Below the pieces are notes generated by a model. That model had not been told where the DNA came from and ran no database searches. It saw nothing but the letters and a program-made list of their open reading frames with translations. The position numbers were made by a program, and so were the translations under genes. Below are positions 24,328 to 33,097 of a stretch of 64,000 nt of DNA, piece by piece (position 1 is the first letter of the stretch; every line of letters starts with the position of its first letter). Origin of the DNA: Roseiflexus sp. (GTDB taxonomy: Bacteria; Chloroflexota; Chloroflexia; Chloroflexales; Roseiflexaceae); the NCBI GenBank assembly GCA_025062325.1, contig JANXAL010000140.1, forward strand, positions 1-64,000, written 5' to 3'.

Positions 24328-25998
24328 TTACTTTTCATGATCCTCGAGCAGCGGCGGCTCAGCACGAGGCGGCGTTGCTGGAACCAGCTCGGGATGATCG
24401 ACAGACGTTGCGGCTTCCGTTTCACCCTGCGTCGACTGATCGCTCAGCACCGGCGTCGCCAGCGGCACCGTAAACGAAAAGCGCGACCCCCGCCCTGGTC
24501 GGCTATCCACCCAGATACGTCCTCCCTGCGCCTCGACGATGACACGTGACAGGAACAGCCCCAGCCCTGCCCCCTGCGTTTCGCGTCGCAGACGGTTATC
24601 GACGCGATAGAAGCGGCGGAAGAGTTTTTTCTGCTCTTCAAGCGGTATGCCAATTCCCTGGTCGCTGACCGAGATAATGGCAAAGTCGCCGCTCACCCGC
24701 GCCGCGATACGCACCAACCCTCCGTTCGGGCTGTACTTGATTGCATTGCTGATCAGATTCTCCAGCACGGTTCGGGTACGTTCATAATCAGCATGCACCG
24801 GCGGGAAATCATCGGGGATGTCGATCTCGAAGGTAAACCGGTCCCCTGCCTGCGGCGCGAAACGCTCAACGACCCGCTCCGCCAGCGGACGCACCGACCA
24901 GTCGCTTAGCTCAAGGCGCATGCTGTCGGCCTGCAGCCGAGAAGCCTCCAGCAGCGTGTTGATCTGCTGCGCCAGGCGATCCGCCTCTTCGATGATAATC
25001 GCTAGCCCTTCACGGAGGGTCGCTGCGTCCCAGGTCGCATCCTGGCGCGCTAGCGTCTCAGCGTACCCTTTGATAATGCTCACCGGCGTGCGCAATTCGT
25101 GCGAGATGACAGAAATGAAAGTGTTCTGCATCTCGGCTTCGATTTTTTGCTCGGTCACATCGCGGACATTGGCAATTGCGCCGAGGAAAGCGCCCTGCGG
25201 ACTGCGCTGCGCCGCATAGCGGCTCTGGATATAGAGCCGCCGCCCATCGCGGGTGGTGATCCATCCCTCGGCAACCGGGTTCGGCTCGAACGGCTGACGC
25301 TGCAGCGGGCAATCGGTCAGGCAGAGATTAGCGCCCTGCGGCGTATGAATTGCCAGCACCTCAGCGCATGGGCGCCCAATCGCCTCCTCGCGACTCCATC
25401 CGGTCAATTGCTCCATCGCGCGGTTAAACGTCGTAATACGCCAGCGTGAATCGAGGATCATCACGCCATCGGCGCTGTTCTCAATCAGCGCGTCAAGATG
25501 TTGCTTCTCACGCAGGACGCTCTGGAACAGGCGCGCATTGGAGACCGCGATCGCCGCCTGGTCAGCGAATGCAGTCAGGAGCTGATGTTCCTCGGCGGTG
25601 AACTCAACATTCAACGCAGCGCGGAAGACGTAGATCACCCCGACCGTTGCGCCGCGAAACACCAGCGGCACGGCGCTTACATGACGCAACGGCAGCCCGA
25701 TGTCCTCGCCTGCTTCGCGCAGACGTCGCACCAGCGCCTGCTGGTCGTCGAGCGGCGTTGCCAGCAGGTCGTCGAAGGCGGGCCAGGTTTCGCTCGCTAG
25801 CCCCGATGCCGCATAGATGCGCATCACGCCGTCATCATCACGCAACGCAATTAACCCCGAATTGCCGGCAAGCAGGTCGACTGCCGCCTCGATTACCAGA
25901 TTGAGCACACTGGTCAGTTCGAGTTGCGCGGTGATGGCACGGCTGACGCGCAACAGCGACTCAAGCTGCCGCAGTCGTTGATCATACCGGTCTAACAT
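24328..25998 (-). CDS. Soluble sensor histidine kinase (GAF-PAS-HisKA-HATPase)
   Basis: 556 residues with no membrane segment. GAF domain about 20-165 ([18 protein letters not shown] to [15 protein letters not shown]), PAS about 170-290 ([20 protein letters not shown]), HisKA with the phospho-His in [16 protein letters not shown], and the ATPase with N box [11 protein letters not shown]1 DQGIGIP and G2 GAGLGLFLS. The PAS domain contains a Cys cluster (PCAEV, then NLCLTDCPL) that might sense redox or bind metal. I chose ATG at 25998 with GGAG upstream; the frame runs on to 26397 but only as antisense of hsp20. It feeds the regulator 14 bases downstream. Confidence 0.92.
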   Translation of the reverse strand: MLDRYDQRLRQLESLLRVSRAITAQLELTSVLNLVIEAAVDLLAGNSGLIALRDDDGVMRIYAASGLASETWPAFDDLLATPLDDQQALVRRLREAGEDIGLPLRHVSAVPLVFRGATVGVIYVFRAALNVEFTAEEHQLLTAFADQAAIAVSNARLFQSVLREKQHLDALIENSADGVMILDSRWRITTFNRAMEQLTGWSREEAIGRPCAEVLAIHTPQGANLCLTDCPLQRQPFEPNPVAEGWITTRDGRRLYIQSRYAAQRSPQGAFLGAIANVRDVTEQKIEAEMQNTFISVISHELRTPVSIIKGYAETLARQDATWDAATLREGLAIIIEEADRLAQQINTLLEASRLQADSMRLELSDWSVRPLAERVVERFAPQAGDRFTFEIDIPDDFPPVHADYERTRTVLENLISNAIKYSPNGGLVRIAARVSGDFAIISVSDQGIGIPLEEQKKLFRRFYRVDNRLRRETQGAGLGLFLSRVIVEAQGGRIWVDSRPGRGSRFSFTVPLATPVLSDQSTQGETEAATSVDHPELVPATPPRAEPPLLEDHEK

Positions 25999-26121
25999 CG
26001 TTCTAACGCTCCATAGATGGCATTTTAACACACATGCCATATACTGCTCAATGGATGGAGTAGAACAACGATGCACTGGCGGCGGCGCAAGCCAATACCC
26101 TATGTAAAGGAGGTTAAAGCC

Positions 26122-26565
26122 ATGACGAACCTGACTCGCTGGGATCCCTTCCAGGAGATGATGACCCTGCGCGAGGCGATGAATCAACTGTTCGAGGAAA
26201 GCTTCGTGCGACCAGATCTGACACGGGGCAGCTTCGTTCCGGCGCTCGACCTGAGCGAAACTGAGGACGCCTACCTGGTGGAGGCGACGGTGCCCGGACT
26301 GAAGCCTGAAGACCTGGAAGTGACGGTTGAGAACAGCCTGCTGACGATCAAGGGCGAGATCAAGCAGGAGTCGCAGGAGACCAAGCGCAACTACCATCGC
26401 ATGGAGCGGCGCTACGGTGCGTTCCAGCGCCAGATCGCTCTGCCGCGCTCGGTCAAGGCTGATGCGATCAAGGCGACGCTGAGCAACGGCATCCTGCGCT
26501 TGGAAATTCCCAAGGCTGAGGAGGTCAAGCCGCGCCGCATCCTGATCGAGCAGAAGAACGGCTAA
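26122..26565 (+). CDS. Small heat-shock protein (Hsp20/alpha-crystallin)
   Basis: 147 residues with an alpha-crystallin domain from about 40 to 135: ALDLSETEDAYLVEATVPGL, the TIKGEIKQE strand and the C-terminal ALSNGILRLEIPKAE-like segment (LSNGILRLEIPK). The C-terminal IxI-type motif is present as RILI. Its role is ATP-independent binding of unfolding proteins. ATG at 26122 is preceded by a strong AAGGAGG. It is divergent from the histidine kinase and ends at a strong terminator, so it is a single-gene unit. No CIRCE-type repeat was seen upstream. Confidence 0.95.
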   Translation: MTNLTRWDPFQEMMTLREAMNQLFEESFVRPDLTRGSFVPALDLSETEDAYLVEATVPGLKPEDLEVTVENSLLTIKGEIKQESQETKRNYHRMERRYGAFQRQIALPRSVKADAIKATLSNGILRLEIPKAEEVKPRRILIEQKNG

Positions 26566-26696
26566 TCATCCGTCACGATGACTTTTGCGCACTGGCTGCG
26601 GCGCTTATCACTGTCTACGCTCTGAGCCGGTCGCAGGATAGGCAGCGGCATGCATCCTTCGACCGGCTCAGAGTGACCGCACACTTTGGATGAAGC

Positions 26697-26744
26697 AAGA
26701 GTTCTGCCCGCTGGCCTGCGCGTGCCAGCGGGCAGAACTCTTTT
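26697..26744 (+). terminator. Strong rho-independent terminator of hsp20
   Basis: A perfect 19-bp stem, 26697-26715 paired with 26724-26742, 8-base loop, with the arm ending in CTCTTTTAT. The stem is GC-rich in the middle (CTGCCCGCTGGC). It is symmetrical enough to work in both directions. Confidence 0.85.
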
Positions 26745-26895
26745 ATCGGACAGGCGACAGTCTGTTAATACTTACATGTCGTCATGTCTCGAAAGGATCT
26801 TCACCATGATGCTCCATAGCATGAGCCGCTACCTGATCGGCTCCGCTGTGTGAAGTGCATCACAGAACATGCCAATTACTGTTTACAAATAGCAC

Positions 26896-26924
26896 TGGAC
26901 ATTCGGTTTTCCTCATGCTATGAT
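26896..26924 (+). promoter_or_regulatory. Promoter of the small HTH gene
   Basis: TGGACA (26896-26901), a 17-bp spacer ending in TGC, and TATGAT (26919-26924). The leader to the ATG at 27001 is about 70 bases. Confidence 0.65.
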
Positions 26925-27000
26925 CATACACGAAGAGCTGTCTGTCATGATCCTGCCCGCCAGCAAATGGACAAGGGCGCAAGCGTAAAGGTGCGCATCT

Positions 27001-27291
27001 ATGCGTCTCGATCTAACCAGTAAGCGAGCCAGAAAACTTATTCGTGAGCACGACCTGAGTGAAGAAGAGATTTTACAGATCGTTGCATCGGCGCGCATCA
27101 ATCTGGCAACGTTCGATCCCGAGTATCGTACCAACGTCACCCAGATAGCTGAAGATCTGCGCAAGAGTCGTCCGACAATCTACGGGTGGGCGGATCGGGC
27201 ATTGGCGGCTACTATCCAATCGCTCCGCAACATTCGTACCGGGCGACCACCCAAGGAACGCGAGCGTAACGCCAACAATCAGGAAGCGTGA
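27001..27291 (+). CDS. Small helix-turn-helix protein
   Basis: 96 residues, basic, all-helical by composition. A helix-turn-helix can be read in NVTQIAEDLRKSRPTIYGWA (about 44-63), of the type found in Tc3/IS630-like or Fis-like regulators. The N-terminal helices (LTSKRARKLIREHDLSEEEI) may dimerise. The C-terminus is a short basic tail (RTGRPPKERE). It has its own promoter and lies before the MglB/MglA signalling genes, though a second promoter (27448) separates them. Possible DNA-binding regulator. The family was not identified with certainty. Confidence 0.6.
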   Translation: MRLDLTSKRARKLIREHDLSEEEILQIVASARINLATFDPEYRTNVTQIAEDLRKSRPTIYGWADRALAATIQSLRNIRTGRPPKERERNANNQEA

Positions 27292-27300
27292 TCCATCAAC

Positions 27301-27329
27301 GGTAGCGATGCTGCAATCACGTCGCTACC
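27301..27329 (+). terminator. Hairpin after the HTH gene
   Basis: GGTAGCGA (27301-27308) pairs with TCGCTACC (27322-27329) across a 13-base loop, ten bases after the stop. There is no T-tract, so termination is uncertain. Confidence 0.4.
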
Positions 27330-27447
27330 GCTTTGATCACGTTCCCGTATGCAACGATGTAGTATAATGGGGAATAGGCTGCAGCAGATGCGCCACCCGG
27401 CTGTGCTTCACAGTCGGTGCAATGGACCGTCTGCGGTATAAGCGGTA

Positions 27448-27456
27448 TGCTATAAT
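27448..27456 (+). promoter_or_regulatory. Extended -10 promoter of the mglB-mglA cluster
   Basis: TGC followed by TATAAT (27451-27456), no clear -35. A second TATAAT lies at 27363-27368. The leader to mglB is about 70 bases. Confidence 0.55.
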
Positions 27457-27533
27457 AGCGGAAGATAAGGCGGGTGCATGCTGCGCACCCGTTTGTCCCG
27501 GTGCAAGCCACCGCACGCAGAGTGGAGAGCCGC

Positions 27534-28028
27534 ATGGACCCACAACTTACGAGTCAGATAGTTCCAGCCGAAGAAATCAAAGTTATCGAAGAATGTCTGG
27601 TGCGCCTTGCTGAAGACACCGGCGGCAACTATGTTCTGCTTCTCGACAAAAGCGGTCAGGTAATCACGGCGCAGGGGGATGCAGCACGCCAGGATATTAC
27701 TGCTCTGGGTGCATTGATCGCTGGCACGTTCGCTTCTTCGCGCGAGGTTGCGAAACTGTTGCGGGAGAAAGATTTCCGCCAGTTGTTTACTCAGGGTGTG
27801 CGCGAGAATATCTTTATTTCTTTGATCGAAGATCAGTGGATCCTGTGCATCATCTTCAATAAAGGGACGCACATCGGGCTGGTAAAGGTGCTGACGAAGA
27901 AAGCTACCGATGATCTGAGTGTGGTTCTCGAGCGTGTGCGCGAACACCAAAAGGCCCGCGACGATGTGCTCGGCTCGTCGTTCCGTACTTCGATGGAAGA
28001 TACGATTGACCTCCTGTTTCGCGACTAG
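27534..28028 (+). CDS. mglB: Roadblock/LC7-domain protein (MglB-like GTPase-activating protein)
   Basis: 164 residues. The roadblock fold is visible as a central LAEDTGGNYVLLLDKSGQVI, TALGALIAGTFASSREVAKL and ENIFISLIEDQWILCIIF, followed by a C-terminal helical extension (DDLSVVLERVREHQKARDDV). MglB-type proteins activate the small GTPase MglA and set polarity for gliding and type IV pilus switching in Myxococcus. I chose ATG at 27534 with GGAGAG upstream; the earlier in-frame ATG (27474) adds unrelated residues. The mglA-like gene follows about 60 bases downstream. Confidence 0.85.
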   Translation: MDPQLTSQIVPAEEIKVIEECLVRLAEDTGGNYVLLLDKSGQVITAQGDAARQDITALGALIAGTFASSREVAKLLREKDFRQLFTQGVRENIFISLIEDQWILCIIFNKGTHIGLVKVLTKKATDDLSVVLERVREHQKARDDVLGSSFRTSMEDTIDLLFRD

Positions 28029-28090
28029 TCGGCCACTGCCGCGCTTTCGCGCCATCTGGCACGGCCGCCGGCATGCAAACGAGAGGACCT

Positions 28091-28666
28091 ATGGCTCTGA
28101 TCAACGTTGCTGCGCGCGAGATCCATTGCAAGATCGTCTACTACGGACCTGGCATGAGTGGGAAGACCAGCAACCTGCAGTACATCCATAGCCAGGTTCC
28201 CAAAGAAGCGAAGGGGGAATTACTGTCTATTGCTACAGAGACGGAGCGCACGCTGTTCTTCGACTTCCTGCCGCTCGATCTGGGGAAGGTGCGCGGATTC
28301 CAGACGCGCTTCCATCTCTACACCGTCCCTGGTCAGGTACTCTATGAGCGGACGCGCGTCGCAGTGCTCAGCGGCGCCGATGGCGTCGTTTTCGTCGCCG
28401 ATTCGCAGAAGCATAAGCTTGAGGAGAATATTCGCAGTTTGCGCGAACTTGCAATCAACATCACCCGTCAGAATAAGCGCTTCCAGGATTTTCCAATCGT
28501 TTTGCAGTACAATAAGCGCGATGTTCCCGGAGCGCTTCCGGTTGCCACCCTTGATAAATACTTGAATACCCTTGGATGGCAGCGGTTCGAGGCGACAGCG
28601 ACCATCGGCGCAGGGGTGTTCGACACCCTGAAGGCGATCAGTAAACTGGTGATCAGTAAATTGTAG
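28091..28666 (+). CDS. mglA: MglA-like Ras-family small GTPase
   Basis: 191 residues. The P-loop is YYGPGMSGKTSNL (residues 18-30), the switch I region is in SIATETERTLFFDF, the switch II motif is TVPGQVLYERTR in place of DxxG, and the guanine-recognition motif is QYNKRD. A Thr-Val-Pro-Gly-Gln switch is the hallmark of bacterial MglA. Start ATG at 28091 with GAGAGG upstream. It would act with the roadblock protein upstream. Filamentous Chloroflexota glide, so a role in motility or polarity is plausible but is inference only. Confidence 0.9.
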   Translation: MALINVAAREIHCKIVYYGPGMSGKTSNLQYIHSQVPKEAKGELLSIATETERTLFFDFLPLDLGKVRGFQTRFHLYTVPGQVLYERTRVAVLSGADGVVFVADSQKHKLEENIRSLRELAINITRQNKRFQDFPIVLQYNKRDVPGALPVATLDKYLNTLGWQRFEATATIGAGVFDTLKAISKLVISKL

Positions 28667-28699
28667 TGCGCGCAGACTCCTGCATCTGGAACGTAAGCC

Positions 28700-29503
28700 A
28701 TGGCTCTTGCAGGCGATTTGAGCGAGTTTTCGCTGACAGACATTATTCAACTGATTGAGCTAAGCAATAAGACGGGCGCCGTGCATATTCAGGGTAAACG
28801 CGGCGCTCAGGAAATTGATGGTTGGCTTTACTTCCGCGATGGCCGCATCATCGGGGCGCGTCTGGGGTCGTTGCCGCCGCTCGAGGCTGCCTACACGTTC
28901 TTCACGCTGACCTCTGGCCCCTTCCGCTTCCACGAGGACGTCGTGCTCGATAAACCGACTATCACCCAGAGCAACAATATGATCATCATGGAAGGCATCA
29001 TGCGTCAGGAGGCGATGGCGCACGAGTCGGAGCCAACGCTTTCCATGAATACCATTCTGCGCCTCGTTCCCAACCCGGCTTCCACCGGTAGCGAAATCAG
29101 CCTGGAAGCTGATGAATGGCGCGTGCTGACCATGGTGAACGGGAAGAATACAGTGGGGTACATTGCGCAACGCAGCGGTTTGGGCGAAGCGCGCACGTGT
29201 GAGATTCTGAACCGCCTGCTCGAGAGCGGTTTGGTCGAAAAACGTGACTCGAACCTCACCGACTCGCTGTTCCCTGAGCTTGAACGCATCGTTCTCGAGG
29301 CGCTTGGTCCGCCGGCCCGCGCGCTGCTGGTTGAGGCGTATGTGCGCGCTGGCATCCACGACCAGGATACTGCGACGCCTGAACAGGTCACCACAGCGCT
29401 GAACCTCTTCGAGATTTCAGCCGCCCGCGCCTTTGGCGCTGATCGCATCAGCGAACCACTCGCACACATGCGCTCGTTCGCTGAGCAAGTCTTCAGAGGT
29501 TAG
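28700..29503 (+). CDS. DUF4388 (PATAN-like) domain signalling protein
   Basis: 267 residues. The N-terminal DUF4388 domain (1-105) has GDLSEFSLTDIIQLIELSNK, TGAVHIQGKRG and DGWLYFRDGRIIGARLG, a pattern shared with the PATAN domains of cyanobacterial PatA regulators. The middle part (about 130-190) looks like a winged helix (WRVLTMVNGKNTVGYIAQRS, EILNRLLESGLVEKRD). The C-terminal 70 residues form a helical domain. These proteins often accompany MglA/MglB and two-component genes. The stop codon (GGTTAG) begins a GGGGTTA-type repeat. It sits 33 bases after mglA in the same direction, so one operon is likely. Confidence 0.8.
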   Translation: MALAGDLSEFSLTDIIQLIELSNKTGAVHIQGKRGAQEIDGWLYFRDGRIIGARLGSLPPLEAAYTFFTLTSGPFRFHEDVVLDKPTITQSNNMIIMEGIMRQEAMAHESEPTLSMNTILRLVPNPASTGSEISLEADEWRVLTMVNGKNTVGYIAQRSGLGEARTCEILNRLLESGLVEKRDSNLTDSLFPELERIVLEALGPPARALLVEAYVRAGIHDQDTATPEQVTTALNLFEISAARAFGADRISEPLAHMRSFAEQVFRG

Positions 29504-29778
29504 GGGTTAAGGGTTAGGGGTCAAGAGACTTCTCTCCTTCAACCTTCAATCTTTCTTTCCTGCCTGCTACCTTTCTCCGTCAAAGTTCCACCTGCACTCT
29601 TTAACCTTCTACCCTTGATTCCCCTCAAACTGGTTACGCCCTGGTTATATTCCTAGGTATCATCATGAGCGGTTCTTTCAATGCGTTCGCCTCCGCAGCT
29701 CCGCAGTCGCACCCATGCAGGCGCGTTGCTCGACCAAGGAGTGATGAGCTGCGCATCAGACCGGAAGGAAAATGCACG

Positions 29779-32322
29779 ATGTCGCGCGGATACGTCATTC
29801 AGCAGACGCTTCGATCCTGGGCGCGCGATTGGGGAGGAGCGCTGGCGATCCTCTCTATGGTTCTCGCCCTGCCCTGCGCTGTCTGGATAGCGCTCGCGTG
29901 GGGCGACGCAGACGCACGCAGCTGGCTGGCACAAGCGGGGTCTTTGTTTTCCAGCGCAATCGCGGCTCTGCTTGCATTTCGCGTCGCACGCGCCGCACAT
30001 CTGCCTGTAAACATACGGCGCGGCTGGCTCTTCTTTGGAAGTGCGTTCCTCGCCAGTTGGTTGGGAAACACAATCTGGCTCATCTATACGCAGGCGCTCC
30101 GCCAGACGCCTGCCGCTTCATGGGCCGATCTCTTCTGGCTCGCTTTCTATCCGCTGACCCTGATCGGTTTGCTCCTGCTGCCTGCCGCTCCCCGTCAACG
30201 CACGGAAAAGGTCGCCTTCTGGCTCGACGCCGGAGCAGTGCTGGTGAGCGGCAGCATGCTGATCTGGTTCTTCAGCGTGCTACCACGAGCCAGTGCAGGA
30301 ATAGACGACCCATGGCTGACTGCGCTGACTCTTGCGTACCCGGTTGGCGACCTGATCGTCCTGTTCGGCGTGGTGCGCATTGCGCTCAGAAGCGACGACT
30401 GGCGCAACAACCTTCCCATGCATGTGTTTGGACTTGGATTGCTGGCTTTCCTTGCAGGGGACCTCGGCTACTCAAGCATGATGATGAGCGAGACGTACCA
30501 GGAAGGTACGTGGCCCAGCAGTGCGTGGATTGCGGCATACGTCATCTTTGCTGTCGCCAGCCAGTTGCAATTCACGAGTCGAACACTATCAGCCGGACAG
30601 CTCGTAACCAGTGGCAGCGCGACGACCTCGCTCAACCTGCTTCCCTATGCTGGCATCGCCGTCGGTTTCGGGTTGCTGCTGATAGTGACGATTCAGAACT
30701 GGACGAGACCGCTCGGTGATCTGATCATCGGTGCGCTGGCGCTGACAGCGATTGTCATCGTTCGCCAGATCGTGGCCATGCGCGAGAATATGCGGCTGGC
30801 CACTGAGCGTGCCGCCGCCGAGCAGGCGAACCGGATCAAGAGTGAATTCCTGGCAAATATGTCGCATGAACTGCGCACGCCGCTGAATTCAATCATCAAC
30901 TTTACCCGCATTATCAGCGCCGGCGCGCGCGGTCCTGTGACGCCCGAGCAACTTGATTACCTGAACCGGGTACGGCAAAGCGGCGAACATCTGCTGGGTC
31001 TGATCAACGATATTCTCGATCTGTCGAAGATCGAAGCCGGTCGGATGGAACTCGTGCGCGAGCCGTTCTCAGTCAATGATCTCATCCAGGGCGCTATGGC
31101 GACGGCAGCGGGGCTGATCAGGGAGAAACCGATCGAGCTGCGCAGCGACATCCCCCCGAACCTGCCGCTGGTGTACGCCGATCACACGCGCGTCCGGCAG
31201 ATACTGCTCAACCTGCTCTCGAATGCGGCAAAGTTCACCGACGCTGGGAGCATCACCGTGCGCGCTGAGCGACATGGCGACGAGGTCATTATTCACGTCA
31301 GCGACACGGGCATCGGTATTCCGCCAGAGAAGATCAACACGATCTTCGAGGCGTTTCGCCAGCTTGATAACGCCGGTAACCGTCGCTACGAAGGCACAGG
31401 GTTAGGGCTGGCGATCTGTCGTCGCCTGGTTGATCTGCACGGCGGTCGGTTGTGGGTCGAAAGCGCTGTAGGGGTCGGTTCGACGTTCTCGTTCAGTCTG
31501 CCAATCGCGTCTGTGCCTTCTGTCTCCTTGCCGCCTGAGCCGACGGTGATCGATAAACCTCAGGATAGCGCACCGATCATCATGGTGATCGACGACGATC
31601 TGGCTGCCGTCGAGATTGTGCGCAGTTATCTGTCGCGCGACGGATACACGGTCGTTGCGCTGACCGACAGCCGTCACGCGATAGAACAGGTGCGACGAGT
31701 CAAACCGGCGGCCATTATTCTGGATGTGCTTATGCCGCATCGTGACGGGTGGGCGATACTCGCAGATTTGAAAGCGGATCCGGAGCTGTGCGCTATTCCA
31801 GTGGCGCTCTATACGATCGTCGAACAGAAACGCCTTGGTTTTCAGTTGGGCGCCAGCGCCTATCTGATCAAACCGATTGATGAGGCGCAATTGCGTAAGA
31901 CAGTGGCGCAACTGGTGCGCAAGCACGCTGCTGTCGTCGTTATCGATGATGATCCAGATCAGCTCGAAATGATCTCCAGCTCGCTCAACCGGACCGGTTC
32001 ATATCAAGTGCACACGGCGTGCGATGGCGCACGCGGCTGGGAGGCAATTGTCAACCTGCGTCCCGATCTGATCATCCTCGACCTGATAATGCCGGGGATC
32101 GACGGGTTCACGATCCTGAAACGATTAGAGAGTCATCCGCACACCCGGCACATTCCGGTAATCGTTTTGTCGGCAAAAGACTTGAGCGCTCAGGAACGCA
32201 CCTATCTTGCGCAGCGCGTCAAAGCCCTGCTCACCAAAGGCGAGACGTCGCCGGAACGCCTGCTTGATCGCATGATGGAGCTCCTGACTGCCAGAATATC
32301 GTCATCCGCCGTCTCGCCTTGA
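29779..32322 (+). CDS. Membrane hybrid histidine kinase with two receiver domains
   Basis: 847 residues. An N-terminal membrane region with about nine helices (20-330) forms a sensor that I do not recognise as a named MASE family. HisKA carries the phospho-His at about 363 (FLANMSHELRTPLNSI), then the ATPase (NLLSNAAKFT, DTGIGIPPEK, GTGLGLAICRR). Two receivers follow: the first about 608-725 (VIDDDL, Asp in AIILDVLMPH), the second about 730-845 (VIDDDP, LIILDLIMPG). I chose ATG at 29779 with GGAAGGAAA upstream; the frame opens at 29665 but the extra residues lack family character. It is followed by a lone receiver, a likely phosphorelay partner. Confidence 0.9.
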   Translation: MSRGYVIQQTLRSWARDWGGALAILSMVLALPCAVWIALAWGDADARSWLAQAGSLFSSAIAALLAFRVARAAHLPVNIRRGWLFFGSAFLASWLGNTIWLIYTQALRQTPAASWADLFWLAFYPLTLIGLLLLPAAPRQRTEKVAFWLDAGAVLVSGSMLIWFFSVLPRASAGIDDPWLTALTLAYPVGDLIVLFGVVRIALRSDDWRNNLPMHVFGLGLLAFLAGDLGYSSMMMSETYQEGTWPSSAWIAAYVIFAVASQLQFTSRTLSAGQLVTSGSATTSLNLLPYAGIAVGFGLLLIVTIQNWTRPLGDLIIGALALTAIVIVRQIVAMRENMRLATERAAAEQANRIKSEFLANMSHELRTPLNSIINFTRIISAGARGPVTPEQLDYLNRVRQSGEHLLGLINDILDLSKIEAGRMELVREPFSVNDLIQGAMATAAGLIREKPIELRSDIPPNLPLVYADHTRVRQILLNLLSNAAKFTDAGSITVRAERHGDEVIIHVSDTGIGIPPEKINTIFEAFRQLDNAGNRRYEGTGLGLAICRRLVDLHGGRLWVESAVGVGSTFSFSLPIASVPSVSLPPEPTVIDKPQDSAPIIMVIDDDLAAVEIVRSYLSRDGYTVVALTDSRHAIEQVRRVKPAAIILDVLMPHRDGWAILADLKADPELCAIPVALYTIVEQKRLGFQLGASAYLIKPIDEAQLRKTVAQLVRKHAAVVVIDDDPDQLEMISSSLNRTGSYQVHTACDGARGWEAIVNLRPDLIILDLIMPGIDGFTILKRLESHPHTRHIPVIVLSAKDLSAQERTYLAQRVKALLTKGETSPERLLDRMMELLTARISSSAVSP

Positions 32323-32357
32323 AGCACAATCGCATCCTTGAGTTACGGAGAACAATC

Positions 32358-32771
32358 ATGACCCCGATCCGTCCAGAAGACGCATATGTTCTGGTCATAG
32401 AGGATGATGCAAACAATCTAATGATTACGACCGATCTCCTGCGCATGATGGGTGTTCGCTACGTCAATGCGCGCGCATCCGGTCGACAGGCGCTGAAACT
32501 GATCGAGACCATGCCACGTGTCGATCTTGTCCTGCTCGACATTCAACTCCCCTACGAAGACGGCTATCAGGTGCTGCGTCAATTGCGCGCGCATCCGAAG
32601 CTGCGCGCGACCCGCATTGCAGCGGTGACTGCCAATGTTCTGCCGCAGGACGAAGCGCGCGCCCGCGCGGCCGGGTTCGATGGGTTCATCGGCAAACCGA
32701 TCGATTTCGACCGCTTTCCGCAGCAGATCAGATCGTTGCTGGAAGGCATGAAAGTTTGGCAGCCGCGCTGA
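32358..32771 (+). CDS. Single-domain response regulator (DivK-like)
   Basis: 137 residues made of one receiver domain without output domain. It has the acidic pair VIEDDANN, phospho-Asp in LVLLDIQLPYEDGY, Thr in AAVTANVLPQ and Lys in GFIGKPID. The early EDDANNLMI sequence is typical of stand-alone receivers that work in phosphorelays or as allosteric regulators. Start ATG at 32358 with GGAG seven bases upstream. It lies 35 bases after the hybrid kinase, so the two are probably co-expressed and linked functionally to the mglAB genes upstream. Confidence 0.88.
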   Translation: MTPIRPEDAYVLVIEDDANNLMITTDLLRMMGVRYVNARASGRQALKLIETMPRVDLVLLDIQLPYEDGYQVLRQLRAHPKLRATRIAAVTANVLPQDEARARAAGFDGFIGKPIDFDRFPQQIRSLLEGMKVWQPR

Positions 32772-33097
32772 CGCCGGAGTAGGGGGCTTACGACGTTGCA
32801 ACACGGAAACATCCGTATCGCCTGAAAACACCTGATCCTGAGACCCCACGCACGCCCCGTATGCTTTCCAGAAAACGGCACATTGTGCTCTGTGGTACAA
32901 TAAGGATAGAGAAATATATCCGCTTCCGCCTGAGGTGGCGTTTGTGTAAGAATGCCTTACGCAAAGGTTGACCAGATGCTTCAGGGGTGCAAAACGTGTC
33001 TGGAACACGCACCTGAGCCCTCTGTCAAACCGCTATTCAAAACACCTTCGCGTCGTTGCGTCAACCTTTCCGGGCAGTATAGCAATGGAGGCGCAGT
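32772..33097 (+). other. Leader region of purH with hairpins
   Basis: It contains an extended -10 element at 32893-32901 (TGG-TACAAT), a hairpin at 32941-32965 (TTTGTGTAAG, 5-base loop, CTTACGCAAA) and a second foldable stretch at about 32980-33015 (CAGGGGTGC with GCACCTG, inner GTGT and ACAC). Directly before the RBS lies a copy of the TTGCGTCAACCTT dispersed word. Attenuation is possible, but no known purine riboswitch core was recognised. Confidence 0.45.

Larger units (their letters stand above)
26566..27000. other. Intergenic region after hsp20 with two hairpins and a promoter
   Basis: It holds a hairpin at 26620-26673 (CTCTGAGCCGGTCG with CGACCGGCTCAGAG, 14-bp stem, a word type dispersed in many genomes), the hsp20 terminator at 26697 and the promoter at 26896. 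No further gene is supported. Confidence 0.6.

Noticed and set aside
26071-26397. Long N-terminal extension of the histidine kinase on the minus strand
   Set aside because: The extra 133 codons are exactly antisense to hsp20 and contain no domain. An ATG at 25998 with GGAG fits better.
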